Shown: piece by piece, positions 49,362 through 58,383 of the stretch
Layout of the letters: every line of letters begins with the position of its first letter
How positions within the stretch are numbered: position 1 is the stretch's first letter
Assembly (NCBI GenBank): GCA_900770285.1
Contig: CAAGJO010000030.1
Span: 5,085-69,084 of the forward strand
Direction: 5' to 3'
DNA length: 64,000 bases
DNA from: Oscillospiraceae bacterium
Lineage (GTDB): Bacteria > Bacillota > Clostridia > Oscillospirales > Ruminococcaceae
Notes under the pieces: generated by a model
What the model was told of the DNA's origin: nothing
Databases searched by the model: none
What the model saw: the letters and a program-made list of their open reading frames with translations, nothing else
Program-made: the position numbers and the translations under genes

Positions 49362-49730
49362 GTGATACAAATGCAAACAAGCCTTAAGGTAGCTGATAAT
49401 TCAGGCGCTAAGGAGCTTATGTGTATCAGAGTTTTGGGCGGAACACGCAGAAGATATGCAAATATCGGAGATGTGGTTGTTGCTTCGGTTAAAAAAGCAA
49501 CACCAGGTGGCGTTGTTAAAAAAGGCGATGTTGTAAAAGCAGTAATCGTTCGTTCAGCTAAAGGTCTTCGTCGTGCTGACGGAACATATATCCGTTTTGA
49601 CGAAAACGCAGCTGTTATTATTAAAGATGATAAGAATCCAAGAGGAACACGTATTTTTGGACCGGTTGCTAAAGAACTTCGTGATAAGGATTACATGAAG
49701 ATCCTTTCACTTGCACCGGAAGTACTTTAA
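49362..49730 (+). CDS. rplN: 50S ribosomal protein L14
   Basis: A 122-residue protein (IQMQTSLKVADNSGAKELMCIRVLGGTRRRYA). GTG start 8 nt after AAGGAGG. It contacts S12 at the subunit interface; all family blocks are present. Confidence 0.97.
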   Translation: MIQMQTSLKVADNSGAKELMCIRVLGGTRRRYANIGDVVVASVKKATPGGVVKKGDVVKAVIVRSAKGLRRADGTYIRFDENAAVIIKDDKNPRGTRIFGPVAKELRDKDYMKILSLAPEVL

Positions 49731-49748
49731 TTGGGAGGTGTCGTTATA

Positions 49749-50072
49749 ATGAATAAAGTTCACGTAAAAACAGGCGACACTGTCGTTATTCTTTCCGGAA
49801 AGGATAAAGGACAAAAAGGCAAGGTCCTTGAGGTATCCCCAAAGGAAGGTAAAGTAATTGTTGAAGGTCTTAACATTGCTACTAAGCATGTTAAACCAAG
49901 AAACGCTCAGCAGCAGGGCGGCATCGTAGAAGCTGAAGCAGCTATGTATGCTTCAAAAGTTCAGGTTGTATGCCCTAAATGCGGTAAGCCTACAAGAATT
50001 GCTCATAAAATTCTTGAGGACGGAACTAAGGTCAGAGTTTGTAAGAATCCTGACTGCGGCGAACAGTTTTAA
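49749..50072 (+). CDS. rplX: 50S ribosomal protein L24
   Basis: A 107-residue protein with the KOW motif VKTGDTVVILSGKDKGQKGKVL and a late cysteine set (CPKCGKPTRI, CKNPDC) able to hold zinc. GGGAGG precedes the ATG at 49749; the longer reading covers that site. Confidence 0.95.
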   Translation: MNKVHVKTGDTVVILSGKDKGQKGKVLEVSPKEGKVIVEGLNIATKHVKPRNAQQQGGIVEAEAAMYASKVQVVCPKCGKPTRIAHKILEDGTKVRVCKNPDCGEQF

Positions 50073-50090
50073 TTGGGAGGAGAAATTACG

Positions 50091-50633
50091 ATGTCTAGAT
50101 TAAAAGAATATTATGTTAGCACCGTAGCTCCTGCTATGATGAAGAAATTTCAGTATGCTAACGTTATGCAGATCCCAAAGCTTGACAAGGTTGTAATCAA
50201 CGTAGGCTGCGGTGCTGATAAGGATAACAAGAAAGTTATCGACGCTATTATGACTGATCTTGCTGCAATTACAGGTCAGAGACCGGTAGTCTGCAAAGCT
50301 AAAAAATCAGTTGCTAACTTTAAACTGAGAGACGGTCAGGTAATCGGCGTAAAGGTTACTCTGAGAGCTGACAGAATGTATGAATTTGTTGACAGATTGT
50401 TCAACGTTGCATTCCCTCGTGTAAGAGACTTCAGAGGAATTAATCCTAATTCATTCGACGGAAGAGGAAATTATTCAACCGGTATTAAAGAACAGTTGAT
50501 CTTCCCTGAAATTGAATATGATAAAATTGACAAGGTTCGTGGTATGGATATTAACTTTATCACAACTGCAAATACAGACGAAGAGGCAAAGGAGCTGCTC
50601 ACATTGTTTGGTGCTCCATTTGCAGACAAGTAA
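50091..50633 (+). CDS. rplE: 50S ribosomal protein L5
   Basis: A 180-residue 5S-rRNA-binding protein (NVMQIPKLDKVVINVGCG, FPRVRDFRGINPNSFDGRGNYSTGIKEQLIFPEI). ATG at 50091 follows GGGAGGAG. Confidence 0.96.
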   Translation: MSRLKEYYVSTVAPAMMKKFQYANVMQIPKLDKVVINVGCGADKDNKKVIDAIMTDLAAITGQRPVVCKAKKSVANFKLRDGQVIGVKVTLRADRMYEFVDRLFNVAFPRVRDFRGINPNSFDGRGNYSTGIKEQLIFPEIEYDKIDKVRGMDINFITTANTDEEAKELLTLFGAPFADK

Positions 50634-50652
50634 GACTTGAGGAGGAAATAAA

Positions 50653-50838
50653 ATGGCTAAAAAATCCATGATTAATAAGCAGCAGGCTAAGCCTAAGTAT
50701 TCCACTCGTGCTTACAATAGATGTAAAATCTGTGGAAGACCGCACGCATATCTGAGAAAATTCGGCATCTGCCGTATTTGCTTCAGAGAATTGGCTCATA
50801 AAGGTCAGATTCCAGGAGTTAAAAAGGCAAGTTGGTAA
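50653..50838 (+). CDS. rpsZ: 30S ribosomal protein S14, zinc-binding type
   Basis: A 61-residue short S14 with two CxxC pairs (CKICGRPHAYLRKFGICRIC), the zinc (C+) form used by most Firmicutes. GAGGAGG precedes the ATG. Confidence 0.95.
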   Translation: MAKKSMINKQQAKPKYSTRAYNRCKICGRPHAYLRKFGICRICFRELAHKGQIPGVKKASW

Positions 50839-50853
50839 AGGAGGTTAACAAGC

Positions 50854-51252
50854 ATGCAAATTACTGATACAATAGCTGATTTATTGACCAGAATTCGTAA
50901 TGCAAGTTCTGCAAAGCACGCAACAGTTGACGTTCCTGCATCTAATATGAAGAAGTCTATAACACAGATTCTTTTGGACGAGGGTTATATCCAGGACTTC
51001 AAAATCATTGAGGACGGTAAGCAGGGTATTATAAGAATTACTCTTAAATATGATGAGAATAAGAACTCCGTAATTTCAGGACTCAGAAGAGTATCTAAGC
51101 CTGGCTTGAGAATTTATTCAAGCTGCGAAGATATCCCAAAGGTAATGAAAGGATTGGGAATTGCAATCGTTTCAACTTCTAAGGGCGTAGTTACTGATAA
51201 GAAAGCTCGTGAGCTTAATGTCGGCGGAGAAGTTCTCGCATTTGTATGGTAA
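50854..51252 (+). CDS. rpsH: 30S ribosomal protein S8
   Basis: A 132-residue protein (DTIADLLTRIRNASSAKHATVDVPASNMK, STSKGVVTDKKARELNVGGEVLAFVW). In E. coli S8 is the translational repressor of the spc operon. AAGGAGG precedes the ATG. Confidence 0.96.
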   Translation: MQITDTIADLLTRIRNASSAKHATVDVPASNMKKSITQILLDEGYIQDFKIIEDGKQGIIRITLKYDENKNSVISGLRRVSKPGLRIYSSCEDIPKVMKGLGIAIVSTSKGVVTDKKARELNVGGEVLAFVW

Positions 51253-51265
51253 GGAGGACTAATCA

Positions 51266-51817
51266 ATGTCAAGAATCGGAATTAAGCCTATTAGTGTTCC
51301 TGCCGGCGTAGAAGTAACTGTTGCAGACGATAACGTAGTTACAGTTAAAGGTCCTAAGGGTACACTTACAAAGACTTTTAATAAAGAAATGATAATAAAA
51401 AATGAAAATGGAGAGATTGTTGTATCACGTCCTTCAGAGGATAAGTTCCACAAATCACTTCATGGTCTTACAAGAACACTCATCGCCAATATGGTTGAGG
51501 GAGTTACAAACGGTTTTTCAAAATCACTTGAAATCGTTGGTGTTGGTTACAGAGCTGCAAAGCAGGGTAGTAACCTGGTAATGAATCTTGGATATTCACA
51601 TCAGGTAATCGTTCCTGAAATTGATGGTATCAAGATCGATGTACCACAGCCAAACCAAATTGTTGTTTCAGGTATTGATAAACAGGCAGTAGGTCAGTTT
51701 GCCTGCGAAATCCGTGAGAAGCGTCCTCCTGAACCTTATAAGGGTAAAGGAATTCGCTATACCGGCGAATATGTAATCCGCAAGGAAGGTAAAGCCGGTA
51801 AGGGTGCTAAGAAGTAA
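51266..51817 (+). CDS. rplF: 50S ribosomal protein L6
   Basis: A 183-residue protein ending with the family block KRPPEPYKGKGIRYTGEYVIRKEGKAGK. AAGGAGG precedes the ATG. Complete, with no oddities. Confidence 0.96.
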   Translation: MSRIGIKPISVPAGVEVTVADDNVVTVKGPKGTLTKTFNKEMIIKNENGEIVVSRPSEDKFHKSLHGLTRTLIANMVEGVTNGFSKSLEIVGVGYRAAKQGSNLVMNLGYSHQVIVPEIDGIKIDVPQPNQIVVSGIDKQAVGQFACEIREKRPPEPYKGKGIRYTGEYVIRKEGKAGKGAKK

Positions 51818-51835
51818 TAAAAGGAGAGAATTATT

Positions 51836-52195
51836 ATGGTGAAAAAGCTTGACAGAGCGAAGGCAAGAGCAAAAAGACACTATAGAGTAAGAAACAAGGT
51901 TTCCGGAACAGCTGAGTGTCCTCGCCTTAATGTATTCCGCTCCTCAAAGCATATATATGCACAGATCATCGACGACGTAAAGGGTGTAACACTTTGTTCA
52001 GCTTCATCAATGTCTAAGGACTTTGAAGGAAACGGCGGAAACAAGGAAGGTGCACGTAAAGTAGGCGAAATGATCGCAAAGGCAGCTGCTGATAAGGGAA
52101 TCGATACTGTTGTATTTGACAGAGGCGGATATCTTTATCACGGCCGTGTAAAAGAGTTGGCAGACGGAGCTCGTGAAGGCGGACTCAAGTTCTAA
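51836..52195 (+). CDS. rplR: 50S ribosomal protein L18
   Basis: A 119-residue 5S-rRNA-binding protein (RPRLNVFRS-like block RLNVFRSSKHIYAQIIDD, VVFDRGGYLYHGRVKELADGAREGGL). Confidence 0.96.
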   Translation: MVKKLDRAKARAKRHYRVRNKVSGTAECPRLNVFRSSKHIYAQIIDDVKGVTLCSASSMSKDFEGNGGNKEGARKVGEMIAKAAADKGIDTVVFDRGGYLYHGRVKELADGAREGGLKF

Positions 52196-52212
52196 AAGAG
52201 GAGGGTATACTT

Positions 52213-52713
52213 TTGGCTTTAATAGATGCTTCAAAATTGGAACTTAATGAAAAGGTAGTTGCTATTAACAGAGTATCAAAAACTGTTAAAGGCGGTCGTA
52301 TCTTCAAGTTTGCGGCTCTTGTAGTTGTAGGCGACGGAAACGGCATTGTTGGTTTCGGTATCGGTAAATCAGGAGAAGTTCCTGACGCAATCCGCAAGGG
52401 TATCGAAGACGCAAAGAAGAACCTTATCAAAGTTTCTCTTAAGGGAACAACAATCCCACACGAAATTATCGGAAAATTCGGTGCAGGCGAAGTTCTTATG
52501 AAACCTGCGGCAAAAGGTACCGGAGTTATCGCCGGCGGACCTGTCAGAGCAGTAGTAGAAATTGCCGGAATCAAGGATATCAGAACAAAATCACTTCGTT
52601 CAAACAATCCTTGCAATGTAGTAAGAGCTACTATTAACGGTTTGGCTTCAGTTAGATCTGCTGAAGAAGTTGCTGCTAAGAGAGGCAAAACTGTAAAAGA
52701 AATATTAGGCTAA
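52213..52713 (+). CDS. rpsE: 30S ribosomal protein S5
   Basis: A 166-residue protein of the decoding and mRNA-entry region (VNRVSKTVKGGRIFKFAALVVVGDGNG, GTGVIAGGPVRAVVE). The start is TTG 8 nt after GAGGAGGG; the first residues after it are ALIDASKLELNEKVV. Confidence 0.95.
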   Translation: MALIDASKLELNEKVVAINRVSKTVKGGRIFKFAALVVVGDGNGIVGFGIGKSGEVPDAIRKGIEDAKKNLIKVSLKGTTIPHEIIGKFGAGEVLMKPAAKGTGVIAGGPVRAVVEIAGIKDIRTKSLRSNNPCNVVRATINGLASVRSAEEVAAKRGKTVKEILG

Positions 52714-52726
52714 GGAGGAAATTGCA

Positions 52727-52906
52727 ATGGCAAACTTGAAAATCGAGTTGGTTAAAAGCCTTAACTCTAAGAGCAAGAAACAGATTGCAACAGCTCAGTC
52801 ACTTGGTCTTAGAAAAATCGGAGCAGTAACAGTACAGCCCGATAATGCACAAACACAAGGTAAGATAAAGGTTATATCCCATCTTGTAAAAGTAACCGAA
52901 GCGTAA
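52727..52906 (+). CDS. rpmD: 50S ribosomal protein L30
   Basis: A short gene of 59 codons (MANLKIELVKSLNSKSKKQ, SLGLRKIGAVTVQPDNAQTQGKI, VISHLVKVTEA). It fills the gap between rpsE and rplO where rpmD normally lies. AAGGAGG lies 8 nt before the ATG. Confidence 0.95.
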   Translation: MANLKIELVKSLNSKSKKQIATAQSLGLRKIGAVTVQPDNAQTQGKIKVISHLVKVTEA

Positions 52907-52925
52907 TGCAAGGAGGTGCTAATAT

Positions 52926-53366
52926 ATGAAATTGCACGAATTATCACCAAACCCAGGTTCAACTAAAGAGGTAAAGCGTTTGGGTAGAGGTCACGGTTCG
53001 GGACAGGGCAAGACAGCTGGTAAAGGTCATAAAGGTCAGAAAGCTCGTTCAGGCGGCGGAGTAAGACCAGGCTTTGAAGGTGGACAGACAACACTTGCAA
53101 GACGTGTTCCAAAGCGTGGATTTAATAACATTTTTGCAACAGAGTATGCAATAGTTAACGTTGGCGATCTTGACAGATTTGTTGACGGAACAGTAGTAGA
53201 TACTGAGCTTCTTATTGCTTCAGGTCTTGTTAAGAAAGAACTTGACGGAGTAAAAGTACTCGGTAATGGTGAACTTTCAAAAAACATCACTGTTAAGGCA
53301 GCAGCTTTCTCTGCTTCTGCTAAAGAAAAGATTGAAAAGGCAGGCGGAAAGGCTGAGGTGATGTAA
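52926..53366 (+). CDS. rplO: 50S ribosomal protein L15
   Basis: A 146-residue protein with the Gly-rich loop GRGHGSGQGKTAGKGHKGQKARSGGGVRPGFEGGQTTLARRVPKRGF read in shortened form here as LGRGHGSGQGKTAGKG. Its stop is 2 nt from the secY start. Confidence 0.96.
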   Translation: MKLHELSPNPGSTKEVKRLGRGHGSGQGKTAGKGHKGQKARSGGGVRPGFEGGQTTLARRVPKRGFNNIFATEYAIVNVGDLDRFVDGTVVDTELLIASGLVKKELDGVKVLGNGELSKNITVKAAAFSASAKEKIEKAGGKAEVM

Positions 53367-53368
53367 TT

Positions 53369-54667
53369 GTGATAGAAACATTTCGTAATGCTTGGAAAAC
53401 TCCGGAACTTCGAAAGAGAATCCTATTCACATTATTGATCATCATCCTTTACAGAATCGGCGGTGCAATTCCTGTACCGTACCTCGATTCTGCAACATTG
53501 AGCACATGGTTTCAGGAAAACACGAGCACAGGTAACTTCTTCAGCTACCTGAACGTTCTCTCAGGAGGTAACTTCTCAAAAGCTACACTTCTGGCGTTAT
53601 CCGTTTCTCCATACATCAATGCACAAATCATTATTCAGTTATTGACATATGCTCTTCCGCCGCTCGAAAGATTGGCAAAGGAAGGCGCTGAAGGCAGAAA
53701 GAAAATCAACAAAATTACAAAAATTCTGGCGATTGCAATTTCTATCTTCCAGGCATGGGCATATTATCTCACACTTAAAAACTCAGCAGGTGCTGTTATC
53801 TATACAACAGGCTGGGAAAAGTGGTTTGCAGAAATTGTTATCATTGCATGTTTCACAGCAGGCGGTATGCTTACAATCTGGCTTGGAGATCTTATAACTG
53901 ACAAGGGTCTCGGAAATGGTATTTCATTGCTCTTGTTTGCAGGTATTATTGCAAGAGGTCCTGAAGCAGTATGGACACTTATTGAGCTTATGAAGACCGG
54001 AACAGCTAAGAATATGATTCTTGTTCCAATTATTCTTGTTGTATTCATCTTGATGATTGCATTTATTATTTTTATGAACAATGCAGAAAGAAGAATACCA
54101 ATTCAATATGCAAAACGTGTTGTCGGCAGAAAACAGTACGGCGGACAAAATACATTCATTCCTATCAAGGTTGCAATGAGCGGCGTTTTGCCAATTATCT
54201 TCGCAATGTCATTTATGTCATTGCCATCAACACTTCAGTTGTTTATTCAGCCAAAGTCAGGAAGTTTCTATGATCATTTCTTACAGTGGTTCAGTTATGA
54301 TCATCCATTCTATGGATGCTTATACTTTATATTGATCATTGCATTTAACTATTTCTATGTATCAATTCAGTATAATCCTGTAGAGATCGCTAACAACTTA
54401 AGACAGAATAACGGTGGTATCCCAGGAATCAGACCTGGAAGACCTACATCTGATTACATTAAGAGATGTTTGTCAAAGATTACATTGGTTGGAGCTGTAT
54501 TTCTCGGAATTATTGCTATCTTCCCGATCATCTTTGGTTCAATAACAAAGATAAACATCGCAATGGGTGGTACATCAATCCTTATCGTTGTAAGCGTTGC
54601 ACTTGAAACTGTACGTAATCTGGAATCACAGATGATGATGCGTCATCATAAAGGATTCCTCGAATAA
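53369..54667 (+). CDS. secY: Protein translocase subunit SecY
   Basis: A 432-residue membrane channel with ten helices, which passes exported and membrane proteins with SecA, SecE and SecG. Family blocks: RIGGAIPVPYLD, ALSVSPYINAQIIIQLL, NIIFASMS-like FAMSFMSLPS, and RPGRPTSDYI near helix 9. GTG start; GAGGTG inside the end of rplO is the ribosome site. Confidence 0.96.
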   Translation: MIETFRNAWKTPELRKRILFTLLIIILYRIGGAIPVPYLDSATLSTWFQENTSTGNFFSYLNVLSGGNFSKATLLALSVSPYINAQIIIQLLTYALPPLERLAKEGAEGRKKINKITKILAIAISIFQAWAYYLTLKNSAGAVIYTTGWEKWFAEIVIIACFTAGGMLTIWLGDLITDKGLGNGISLLLFAGIIARGPEAVWTLIELMKTGTAKNMILVPIILVVFILMIAFIIFMNNAERRIPIQYAKRVVGRKQYGGQNTFIPIKVAMSGVLPIIFAMSFMSLPSTLQLFIQPKSGSFYDHFLQWFSYDHPFYGCLYFILIIAFNYFYVSIQYNPVEIANNLRQNNGGIPGIRPGRPTSDYIKRCLSKITLVGAVFLGIIAIFPIIFGSITKINIAMGGTSILIVVSVALETVRNLESQMMMRHHKGFLE

Positions 54668-54682
54668 TTAAGGAGAATATAT

Positions 54683-55315
54683 ATGAATATTATTCTTTTA
54701 GGCGCTCCTGGCGCAGGTAAGGGTACACAGGCAGAGGTTATAAGCAAAGAGCTTAATATTCCTACAATTTCAACAGGCAATATGTTGAGAGCTGCTGTTA
54801 AGGCAGGTACAGAATATGGCTTGAAAGCTAAGGCTGCTATGGACGCAGGCGACTTGGTTTCTGACGATATTGTAATCGGTATTCTTCAGGACAGAATCAA
54901 AGAGCCTGATGCTCAGAATGGTTTCATTCTTGACGGTTTTCCAAGAACTGTTCCTCAGGCTGAAGCTCTCGATGCTATGAATGTTAAGATTGACAAAGTA
55001 GTTGAGATTTATGTTCCCGATGAAACAATCAAACAGAGAGTAAGCGGAAGAAGAGTTTGTCTTGACTGCGGAGCTACTTATCACATAGACTTTAAACCAA
55101 GCAAGGTTGAAGGAATTTGTGATGTTTGCGGCAAGCCATTGGTTGTTCGTAAGGACGATCAGCCTGAAACTGTAATAAGCAGATTGAAAACTTATCATGA
55201 ACAAACAGCTCCTTTAAAAGATTATTATGCTGCACAGGGTAAGCTTGTAACTGTTGTTGGTCAGGAAGATGTAGCTGATACATCAAAGGCCACACTTGCT
55301 GCTATTAAGGGTTAG
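54683..55315 (+). CDS. adk: Adenylate kinase
   Basis: A 210-residue enzyme that interconverts ATP + AMP and 2 ADP. P-loop GAPGAGKGT at residues 7-15, AMP-binding FILDGFPRT, and a lid with two cysteine pairs (CLDCG, CDVCG), the zinc-lid form of Gram-positive bacteria. AAGGAGA precedes the ATG. Confidence 0.96.
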   Translation: MNIILLGAPGAGKGTQAEVISKELNIPTISTGNMLRAAVKAGTEYGLKAKAAMDAGDLVSDDIVIGILQDRIKEPDAQNGFILDGFPRTVPQAEALDAMNVKIDKVVEIYVPDETIKQRVSGRRVCLDCGATYHIDFKPSKVEGICDVCGKPLVVRKDDQPETVISRLKTYHEQTAPLKDYYAAQGKLVTVVGQEDVADTSKATLAAIKG

Positions 55316-55342
55316 TTTATATAATTTCAAGGTGTTGTAATA

Positions 55343-56089
55343 ATGATTCGAGTTAAATCAAACAAAGAACTTGAAAAAATGCGTTTGGCAGGAAAAATCA
55401 CAGGCGGTGCATTGGTTGCCGCTGGTGAGGCTATCAGACCGGGTATGACTACCCACGAGCTTGATACTGTTATTCGCAAGTATATTACATCTCACGGAGC
55501 AAAGCCAAGCTTTTTAGGCTACGGCGGATTTCCCGCCTCAGCCTGTATTTCCGTGAATGATGAGGTAATACACGGAATTCCCGATTCCCGAAAACTTGTT
55601 GAGGGAGATATTGTATCAGTTGATGTGGGAGCATACATTGACGGATATCACGGAGATTCCTGTAAAACCTTTGCTGTCGGAGAAATTTCCGATGAGGCAA
55701 AAGCTTTGATGAAGTCCACTGAGGAAAGCCTTTATCTTGCAATAGATATGGTGAAGCCCGGCATACGTCTCGGCGACATTGGTGCGGCAATTCAAAAGCA
55801 TAATGAGGACAACGGATATACTGTTGTTCGTGAATTTGTGGGACATGGCGTAGGACGTGATCTTCACGAAGATCCGGAAGTTCCAAACTATGGCAAAGCA
55901 GGTCACGGAATCAGACTTACTGCAGGTATGGTCATTGCTATTGAGCCAATGATAAATGCAGGAAAGGCTGCTGTAAAGACAATGCCAAACCATTGGACTG
56001 TTAAAACCTGCGACGGAAGCTTGTCCGCACATTTTGAGCATACAATTGCTGTTACTCCAGAAGGCGCAGTTATATTAACTCAGCCTTAA
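55343..56089 (+). CDS. map: Methionine aminopeptidase, type I
   Basis: A 248-residue metalloprotease that removes the initiator Met. The metal ligands are visible in SVDVGAYIDGYHGDSCKTF (two Asp), GHGVGRDLHEDPEVPNYG (His), IEPMIN (Glu) and SAHFEHTIAVT (Glu). Its place between adk and infA is the conserved one. Confidence 0.95.
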   Translation: MIRVKSNKELEKMRLAGKITGGALVAAGEAIRPGMTTHELDTVIRKYITSHGAKPSFLGYGGFPASACISVNDEVIHGIPDSRKLVEGDIVSVDVGAYIDGYHGDSCKTFAVGEISDEAKALMKSTEESLYLAIDMVKPGIRLGDIGAAIQKHNEDNGYTVVREFVGHGVGRDLHEDPEVPNYGKAGHGIRLTAGMVIAIEPMINAGKAAVKTMPNHWTVKTCDGSLSAHFEHTIAVTPEGAVILTQP

Positions 56090-56101
56090 CGGAGCGGCAT
56101 T

Positions 56102-56350
56102 GTGAATATAGAGATCGGTTCAGTAGTAAAAGCACTGGCAGGCCGTGAGAAAGGGTCCATCTACGTTGCAGTCGGACAAGACGGCGGCTTTGTGTATCTC
56201 GCTGACGGAAAAGAGCGAAAGCTTGAAAGGCCAAAGCGAAAGAGCATGAAGCACATTTCACCTGTTATTTGTGTAATTGATACTGCAGGACTGACAAACA
56301 AAAAATTGAGAAAGCTTATCATGAACTTAAAACCCAAAGATCAGGATTAG
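56102..56350 (+). CDS. KOW-domain RNA-binding protein (L14e/RplGA-like)
   Basis: An 82-residue protein with a KOW-type start (IGSVVKALAGREKGSIYVAVGQDGGFVYLADGKERKLERPKRKSMKHI shortened here: GSVVKALAGREKGSIY) and a basic middle. This small gene between map and infA is common in Clostridia and Bacilli. It probably binds rRNA or the ribosome. GTG start; the ribosome site (CGGAGCGG) is close. Confidence 0.88.
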   Translation: MNIEIGSVVKALAGREKGSIYVAVGQDGGFVYLADGKERKLERPKRKSMKHISPVICVIDTAGLTNKKLRKLIMNLKPKDQD

Positions 56351-56385
56351 CTGACCGCAGCCTTTAATAAAGGAGAGGTATTAAA

Positions 56386-56604
56386 ATGTCAAAAGAAGAT
56401 GTAATCGAAGTTGAAGGAACAGTCGTTGAGGCATTGCCGAATGCAACATTCCAGGTAGAACTTCAAAACGGTCATAAGATACTTGCTCACGTTTCCGGAA
56501 AGCTGAGAATGAATTATATCAGAATAGTACCGGGAGATAAGGTAACGGTCGAGATGTCACCTTATGACTTGACAAAAGGAAGAATCACTTGGAGAGCAAA
56601 GTAA
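56386..56604 (+). CDS. infA: Translation initiation factor IF-1
   Basis: A 72-residue OB-fold factor (SKEDVIEVEGTVVEALPNATFQVEL, GDKVTVEMSPYDLTKGRITWR). AAAGGAGAGG precedes the ATG. Confidence 0.97.
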   Translation: MSKEDVIEVEGTVVEALPNATFQVELQNGHKILAHVSGKLRMNYIRIVPGDKVTVEMSPYDLTKGRITWRAK

Positions 56605-56662
56605 GCTCTTCACAGACCAAAGAATTAAATATTCTTGTTGTTATATTTGAGGAGGTATTTCA

Positions 56663-56776
56663 ATGAAAGTAAGACCTTCAGTAAAGCCTATGTGTGAAAA
56701 ATGCAAGGTAATCAAAAGAAAAGGCAAAGTAATGGTTATTTGCCAGAATCCTAAGCATAAACAACGTCAGGGCTAA
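56663..56776 (+). CDS. rpmJ: 50S ribosomal protein L36
   Basis: A short gene of 37 codons (MKVRPSVKPMCEKCKVI, GKVMVICQNPKHKQRQG) with the C-x2-C...C-x4-H zinc set. It lies between infA and rpsM as expected, with GAGGAGG before the ATG. Confidence 0.96.
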   Translation: MKVRPSVKPMCEKCKVIKRKGKVMVICQNPKHKQRQG

Positions 56777-56805
56777 CAAACCAATAATGGAGGTGCAGCT
56801 AAATA

Positions 56806-57174
56806 ATGGCTCGTATTGCTGGTATAGACCTGCCAAGAGATAAAAGAATCGAAATCGGTTTGACATATATCTACGGCATTGGTCAGAAAACTGCTACAAA
56901 AATTCTTGATGAAACAGGAGTAAATCCTGATATAAGAGTAAAAGACTTGTCAGAAGATGACTTGGCAAAGCTTCGTGATTATATTGACAAGAATCTTACA
57001 GTTGAGGGTGACCTTAGAAGAAACGTTGCTCTTAACATTAAAAGACTTGTAGAAATCGGCTGCTACAGAGGCGTTCGTCATCGTAAAGGTCTTCCTGTAA
57101 GAGGACAAAGAACAAAGACTAACGCAAGAACCCGCAAGGGACCTGTTAAGACGATTGCTAACAAGAAGAAGTAA
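56806..57174 (+). CDS. rpsM: 30S ribosomal protein S13
   Basis: A 122-residue protein (MARIAGIDLPRDKRIEIGLTYIYGIG, RHRKGLPVRGQRTKTNARTRKGP). GGAGGTG precedes the ATG. Confidence 0.97.
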   Translation: MARIAGIDLPRDKRIEIGLTYIYGIGQKTATKILDETGVNPDIRVKDLSEDDLAKLRDYIDKNLTVEGDLRRNVALNIKRLVEIGCYRGVRHRKGLPVRGQRTKTNARTRKGPVKTIANKKK

Positions 57175-57189
57175 GGAGGGTGTGAACAA

Positions 57190-57588
57190 ATGGCTCAGCA
57201 GACTAAGAGAACAACGGTTCGTCGCCGTCGTGAAAGAAAAAATATTGAACAGGGACAGGTTCATATCCAGTCTACATTTAATAACACAATTGTAACAATT
57301 ACTGATATGCAGGGAAATGCTATTTCTTGGGCATCAGCAGGCGGATTGGGTTTCAGAGGTTCAAAGAAATCTACTCCATTTGCTGCTCAGACAGCTGCTG
57401 AAACAGCTGCAAGAGCTGCTAAAGAGCATGGCCTTAAGAGCGTTGAAGTTTATGTTAAGGGACCTGGTGCCGGAAGAGAGGCTGCAATCAGAGCATTGCA
57501 GTCAGAAGAGCTTGAAGTAAAACTTATCAAAGATGTTACTCCAATCCCTCACAACGGTTGCCGTCCTCCTAAGAGAAGACGTGTATAA
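57190..57588 (+). CDS. rpsK: 30S ribosomal protein S11
   Basis: A 132-residue protein (HIQSTFNNTIVTITDMQGN, GAGREAAIRAL, DVTPIPHNGCRPPKRRRV). AAGGAGGG precedes the ATG. Confidence 0.97.
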   Translation: MAQQTKRTTVRRRRERKNIEQGQVHIQSTFNNTIVTITDMQGNAISWASAGGLGFRGSKKSTPFAAQTAAETAARAAKEHGLKSVEVYVKGPGAGREAAIRALQSEELEVKLIKDVTPIPHNGCRPPKRRRV

Positions 57589-57596
57589 TTAATCAA

Positions 57597-57664
57597 TTTG
57601 AGTTTGTAGTTTACTCAAAGTCGAATAAGCCGATAGCTTTATAAGCTATCAGCTAAAGATTCGA
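57597..57664 (+). other. Nested hairpins in the rpsK-rpsD spacer
   Basis: TTTGAGT/ACTCAAA (57597-57603, 57613-57619) is followed by an outer TCGAAT/ATTCGA stem (57621-57626, 57659-57664) enclosing AGC/GCT and a perfect GATAGCTT/AAGCTATC hairpin (57632-57639, 57643-57650). The 105-nt spacer has no ORF. S4, encoded next, is a known autoregulator in other bacteria. Confidence 0.55.
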
Positions 57665-57693
57665 TATAACATTAAAAAACGGAGGTATTTACT

Positions 57694-58290
57694 ATGGCAG
57701 TAAGCAGAGAACCTATCCTTAAGAGATGTAAGGAATTGGGAATCAGCCCAATGGTAATGGGAATTGCAAAGGAAACTAAGAGAGATCCTAATGCAAACAA
57801 GAGAAAGAAAGTTTCTGAATATGGTCTTCAGCTTAAAGAAAAGCAGAAATTGAAGTTCATTTATGGCGTTTTGGAAAAACAGTTCCGTCACTATTTTGAT
57901 ATTGCTCAGAAGATGGAAGGTCAGGCCGGCGAAAATCTTATAACATGCCTCGAATCCAGACTTGATAATATAGTTTTCAGAAGCTGTCTTGCAACAACCA
58001 GACGTGAAGCTCGTCAGCTTGTTTCTCACGGACATTTTAATGTAAACGGTAAAAGAGTTGATATCCCTTCATACAGAATTAAAGTCGGCGATGTTATTTC
58101 ATTGAGAGACGGAAGCAAGAAGAGTGCTAAATTTAAGGAAATCTCCGAAACAACAGCAGGCAGAGTTACTCCTACATGGCTCGAAGTAGATAAGGAAAAT
58201 CAGACAGCAAAGGTTATTCGTATGCCAGTTAAGGAAGACCTTGACTATGAGATTGAAGAACATCTTATCGTCGAGTTGTATTCTAAATAA
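57694..58290 (+). CDS. rpsD: 30S ribosomal protein S4
   Basis: A 198-residue protein with the S4 RNA-binding domain (LESRLDNIVFRSCLATTRREARQLVSHGHFNVNGKRV in part: RLDNIVFRS, RREARQLVSHGHF). GGAGGTATTTACT precedes the ATG. Primary binder of 16S rRNA and a possible autoregulator through the spacer upstream. Confidence 0.97.
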   Translation: MAVSREPILKRCKELGISPMVMGIAKETKRDPNANKRKKVSEYGLQLKEKQKLKFIYGVLEKQFRHYFDIAQKMEGQAGENLITCLESRLDNIVFRSCLATTRREARQLVSHGHFNVNGKRVDIPSYRIKVGDVISLRDGSKKSAKFKEISETTAGRVTPTWLEVDKENQTAKVIRMPVKEDLDYEIEEHLIVELYSK

Positions 58291-58383
58291 TCTGACAAAT
58301 CTGATTTATACAGCTAAAAGATTATTTGAATACAGAAAACGTTTATTCGTATAAATGTTTGAGTTTTAAACGGGAGGGTTTTT

